Positions 60,487-64,000 of a stretch of 64,000 nt of DNA are shown here, one piece after another. The stretch lies in NCBI GenBank assembly GCA_011523365.1, contig WTGY01000153.1, forward strand, positions 17,572 to 81,571, given 5' to 3'. Within the stretch, counting starts at the first letter, position 1, and every line of letters starts with the position of its first letter. A program made the position numbers and the translations under genes. The notes under the pieces were generated by a model. That model had not been told where the DNA came from. It made no database searches and worked only from the letters and a program-made list of their open reading frames with translations. The stretch comes from Caldilineaceae bacterium. Lineage in GTDB: Bacteria > Chloroflexota > Anaerolineae > Caldilineales > Caldilineaceae.

Positions 60487-63448
60487 GACGGAACTCAAAC
60501 TCCTCGCCGCTATTTGGTGTGTAGCAGACCTGGCGCATGTTCAGCGAAGGGTGATCGCGCCCAAACTCCTCGGTGATCTGCCACAGTTCCGGGCTGTCCA
60601 GGAAAATCGACATCACTGCAGCACAGGCCGCCACCGGGTTGGGGACCGATGTGTAGGCGGCCAGCCAGGCGCCCGCCGCTTCCGTGTATCGGTCCTCCGG
60701 ATGTTCCTCTTCCAGCGTTTCCAGCAGAGACTCAGCCTCTGACCGCTGGTCGTTGAGCGTCAGAACCTGCACCAACCGGAAGTTAGCCAGCCCCCTTAGC
60801 AGCGCCATTTCCTCTTCAGGGTCCGTCCCTTGAACGCTGCATGGCTGCAAGTTTGGCGTCTCCAGCGCATCCTTGTACAACTCGATGGCAGTCGCATAGC
60901 TTGCCCTGTTCCCCTCTGGCCCCGCCGATTGCAGAGCAATATTCGCCTCGATTAATCGCAGTCCCAGGCAGTTGCTGGCTTCGTTCGCGCGGTCATAGGA
61001 CCACGTGTGCCGACGCAACGGCGAGCCGTCCATGCTGTACCATATCTCCGTATGCGGAACAACCGGCCCCTTCTCCTCCCTGCCGCTAACGCCGCCGCTG
61101 AACCAAAGGCGACGGACACGAGGAAGATCAGATGACTCGTCTTCGACAATGTCAACCAGGACAGTGCCCTCAGCGACCGTGGCGCCCGGCCCAATCACAG
61201 ACTGGTAGGCTGCCGTTTCGCTATTCCACGTAACGGCTTCTACTGTCAACAGACAAAACGTAGTGCAACGCTCCAGCTGCCAGAATAGTTCCGCCCGGCC
61301 GTCTCCGTTGGCATCACCAATCGCCAGTATGCTGGGTAGTCCCTCTATTTCTGGTGTGTAGACAGTCTCAAAGCCGCCGTCATCCCGCCGGTGCAGGATT
61401 AGAACAACACCGTCCGCCCCGCCCGGCCCGTATCCTTCATCGCTGACAACTGACGGCATCGCAATGACATCTTTCAGCCCATCCTGGTTCAGATCGTAGA
61501 TTAGCAGTCCCCCACGGCCGTTGCCCAACGCATCACAGGCCTGTAGCCAGGCGTCGAGGAAAATCCTCAGCTTCAGGATTCCACCCTCCTGCCTCTCGCC
61601 GCCGGAATCTTCGACAGTACTCTGCCTCGCGCTCAATTCATCGATGACTCCGGGAAGTACCGTGAGATACTCTGTAGTACTTTCTGGGCAGACTGGCAGT
61701 CCTTCGGTCACGTTCAGCCGTGGCTCAGGCTCTTCTTCCTGCTGGATTTCAAGGTATGGGCAGACGTCTTCGGCGGCAAAAGTTGGATTGGCGTAACCGT
61801 ATTCGGCCAGTACAATTACCACCTCAGGGTTCGCCTCGGCGAAATTGTTAACCGCCTCGCAAGCCGTTTTGGCATCCCCACTCTGTCGGTACGCGGCTAA
61901 CCACCGAACGCCCACTTCCGCATAGATCTGTCTCTCGTACGTGGACGCTAGTCTCTCCACTCGTTTCGCGGCCAACTCAGGCTTCGATTCATAGCCCGCA
62001 ATCAGAGCAAGGCGGAAGAGAGCAAAGCTACGCAATTCGGCAAGCTCGTTGCTGCGCTCACCGCATGCCTGCAAATTCTGGTTCTCAGCAGCATCGATAT
62101 AGAGCCACTGTGCCTTTTCGAGGTACAACTCGCTCGTCATGGCGTGGTTGGCATCAACAACCGTATGGTAGAGGCAGTGGCTGGGCATCATCCTTTCACT
62201 GCTTAAGGCGTACGGTGCGCCGTCCGTGCTCGCCCATACAGCAAGCCGCGCCCGCTGAGGGCCGGCGCCGGCCCCGGCGTACTGGCCCCCTATCAGACGA
62301 ATCTCATTGGGCCTGCCCGGCTTGTCGCTGGGGGTCAACGATACGCTGGCGCCAGCCATTGTTATCGTACCCTTTGTCCAGTCCCGCCATTCTATGCCAT
62401 CCCAGCTGCGCACGTGCACGGTGACGAAGCAGGAATTCGGTCCGCATACCGTATCCGTCCACACGACGTCGGTCAGACCGTCGGCGTTAATGTCTTGCGT
62501 TGCCAGCAATTCGATCGTTCCGGTCGCGGCGATCTTATAGCTGAGCGAGTGGCCTTCTCCCCCGTCAAGAATCATCAGTTCCTGATGGTCCGCGCCAGTC
62601 TCGCCCCCTCGCCGCGCATCTGCGCCGGTTCGACCCTCTTCTCCATTCGCAAATATGAGAACGGCGTCATTCACGTTATCGGAAGTAAGATCGGCGTTGA
62701 CCAGAGTGCGAAACTCGGCTCCGCAATCCGCCAGAAATGAGGTCAGTTGTGCGTGGCGGTTGGACGTTGGAATCCTGAAGAGGTCGGTCAGAGTCTGGCC
62801 CAGGTCATCATGCGAGTCTGGACACGATGGTAAGGTCACTCGCCTGGGCAAAGGCAGGCTGATACGAGGCATGAAGAATGGTTCCGGCTCACCGTCCGTC
62901 GAGAGAATGGACAGGAGATCCAGGACTGGCGTTGGCGTAACGAGAGGAGATGGTCCCTCCGTCGGCGCGTTGACCTGCCCCTCCACCTGCGTTTCAACTG
63001 GCACAACTGTCGGCACCAGGGTCGGCACGCGGGTCGGAGTCGAGAGGAAAACCGGGATCAGTAGTCTCTCCCCTACGAGCAGCGATTCGTTGGGGCGTAC
63101 TGATTTAGGATTCGCCGCCTGCAATAGATTGACGGGCACGCCAAACTTCTCGGCCACTGAGATCCAGCCTTCTCCCCGTTGGACGATGTAGAATTCCTCA
63201 TCGCCATCCGGACTCCATGGGACAAAAAGACTTTCGCCGACAATCAGCCACCCGTTCGGACGCACGGAATCCGGGTTTGCCTCCTGCAGTTGGCTCACCG
63301 TCAAGCCGACCCGCCGCGCCACCAGAGGCCAGCTGTCGCCTGGCTGAACGATGTATGTATAGCCGCCCTCCTGTGCCGAAACTGAAACGATCTGTAACAG
63401 GCAAAGCAGCGCGAGTGAAAGCAATACGAGCTGTAACCCCAACCTCAT
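60470..63448 (-). CDS. Secreted protein with two LysM domains and FG-GAP-like repeats
   Basis: A 992-residue protein from ATG 63448, behind AGGAG. A signal peptide (about 1-25, ending VSAQ) is followed by two LysM cell-wall-binding domains (YTYIVQPGDSWPLVARRVGL and FYIVQRGEGWISVAEKFGVP, each about 48 residues) and a Thr/Pro-rich linker. Two homologous halves of about 370 residues follow. Each has FG-GAP-like calcium loops (DINADGLTDVVW, DLNQDGLKDVIA, DANGDGRAELFW) and then helical TPR-like repeats (AAKRVERLASTYERQIYAEV; RSEAESLLETLEEEHPEDRY). It is probably surface-anchored. The function is unknown. It converges on and overlaps the truncated glycosyltransferase. Confidence 0.82.
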   Translation of the reverse strand: MRLGLQLVLLSLALLCLLQIVSVSAQEGGYTYIVQPGDSWPLVARRVGLTVSQLQEANPDSVRPNGWLIVGESLFVPWSPDGDEEFYIVQRGEGWISVAEKFGVPVNLLQAANPKSVRPNESLLVGERLLIPVFLSTPTRVPTLVPTVVPVETQVEGQVNAPTEGPSPLVTPTPVLDLLSILSTDGEPEPFFMPRISLPLPRRVTLPSCPDSHDDLGQTLTDLFRIPTSNRHAQLTSFLADCGAEFRTLVNADLTSDNVNDAVLIFANGEEGRTGADARRGGETGADHQELMILDGGEGHSLSYKIAATGTIELLATQDINADGLTDVVWTDTVCGPNSCFVTVHVRSWDGIEWRDWTKGTITMAGASVSLTPSDKPGRPNEIRLIGGQYAGAGAGPQRARLAVWASTDGAPYALSSERMMPSHCLYHTVVDANHAMTSELYLEKAQWLYIDAAENQNLQACGERSNELAELRSFALFRLALIAGYESKPELAAKRVERLASTYERQIYAEVGVRWLAAYRQSGDAKTACEAVNNFAEANPEVVIVLAEYGYANPTFAAEDVCPYLEIQQEEEPEPRLNVTEGLPVCPESTTEYLTVLPGVIDELSARQSTVEDSGGERQEGGILKLRIFLDAWLQACDALGNGRGGLLIYDLNQDGLKDVIAMPSVVSDEGYGPGGADGVVLILHRRDDGGFETVYTPEIEGLPSILAIGDANGDGRAELFWQLERCTTFCLLTVEAVTWNSETAAYQSVIGPGATVAEGTVLVDIVEDESSDLPRVRRLWFSGGVSGREEKGPVVPHTEIWYSMDGSPLRRHTWSYDRANEASNCLGLRLIEANIALQSAGPEGNRASYATAIELYKDALETPNLQPCSVQGTDPEEEMALLRGLANFRLVQVLTLNDQRSEAESLLETLEEEHPEDRYTEAAGAWLAAYTSVPNPVAACAAVMSIFLDSPELWQITEEFGRDHPSLNMRQVCYTPNSGEEFEFRLTPNW

Positions 63449-63463
63449 CGAACTCTCCTGCAC

Positions 63464-64000
63464 CCTCTAGCAGCAAACTCCTCTTGGTCGCAAACGCTTT
63501 CTATCTCTGATTCAGAAACACCCTCATTAGACGTCCCCTGAAACTCTAGCGCGCCGCCAGCCGCTTCAAAGGGAAAAGTAACACTTTCCGTCCGAGACCT
63601 CCATCAATTTATGCGATAATTCCCGTACTAATGACGCTGCTATCCATGAACTACCTTCCACACTACAGACCGGCGCGATTCTTCCCTGTTTCAAGAACTG
63701 CATTACGAGTCCCGGCGACAGAAATACCCACGTCAACAATCGTGGACATGCCAATCAGTGTACTTCGTGACAAAATCGTGTTCAAGCAAAAGGCAGCAGT
63801 CTCCTGACAGATTCTGCCCAACTTGGAATTCGATGCTGACTAGGGGATGTCGGCACGCCCTTTTCACAGGAAAGTACCTTTCACTGTACCGCATCACGAA
63901 AGTCGGTGCAAGGACTGAGTCCACAAGGGTGCATCTCAGGTTTTCTGCGAGACTCGTCTGACCAGCGTTGAGTCCAGCCTGGTCAATGATTCAACTCTAC
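63464..64000. other. Terminal stretch, nothing recognised
   Basis: It lies upstream of the LysM protein gene. The short open frames here show no known family, no good ribosome-binding sites and no repeats found elsewhere in the window. Confidence 0.4.

Overview
The window reads as a piece of a Chloroflexota chromosome, probably Anaerolineae/Caldilineales-like (inference). The clues are oligopeptide-type binding lipoproteins with Glu/Val/Lys-rich linkers after the lipobox, an F420 enzyme (NADPH:F420 reductase) next to a luciferase-like flavin enzyme, many M81 peptidases, a phytanoyl-CoA dioxygenase family protein, and LysM/FG-GAP secreted proteins. I saw no tRNA, rRNA, CRISPR or phage genes.

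The left ~39 kb is a catabolic accessory region, nearly all on the minus strand. From the left it holds a transketolase-like E1-beta subunit; an LLM flavin enzyme, ThDP lyase, M81 peptidase and Gfo/Idh/MocA cluster whose last gene is exactly duplicated in tandem; a zone of insertion-sequence debris; an aldo/keto reductase; a solitary binding lipoprotein; a desaturase fused to a Rieske domain (MocD-MocE-like); an amidase; a PhyH dioxygenase with a second M81; two complete Dpp-type permease pairs without ATPases; two phosphotriesterase-like hydrolases around a zinc dehydrogenase; and a third M81 with a class III aminotransferase. It ends with a long operon read from an IclR regulator: SDR epimerase, truncated isomerase, ThDP enzyme, Gfo/Idh/MocA, inosose-type aminotransferase, M24 peptidase, TIM-barrel isomerase and binding lipoprotein.

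The best regulatory signal is an identical 19-bp palindrome found twice. Each copy sits just downstream of a sigma70-type promoter with a 17-bp spacer, one before the IclR gene and one before the Rieske-desaturase 26 kb away. This points to one IclR regulon and ties an oxygenase of the rhizopine-demethylase type to an operon rich in cyclitol/amino-sugar enzyme families. The region also carries decayed transposases (IS66-like, IS982-like), a family of short elements with IS200/IS605-like ends, an inverted pair of ~150-bp MITE-like elements, and a decayed binding-protein gene.

From 39.7 kb rightwards the gene content is core-like, mostly plus strand and visibly richer in G+C: ABC exporter, transketolase, DUF6391 protein, HolA, a catalytically dead M16 protein, an ABC-2 exporter interrupted by a DUF3500 lipoprotein, a pair of small SDR proteins, an array of palindromes, RNase HII, an MrfA-like helicase with an embedded HNH domain, NADPH:F420 reductase, an SsnA-like aminohydrolase, a nucleotide-sugar epimerase, a C-terminally truncated glycosyltransferase and a large LysM/FG-GAP secreted protein. 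The last 0.5 kb shows no gene I can support.
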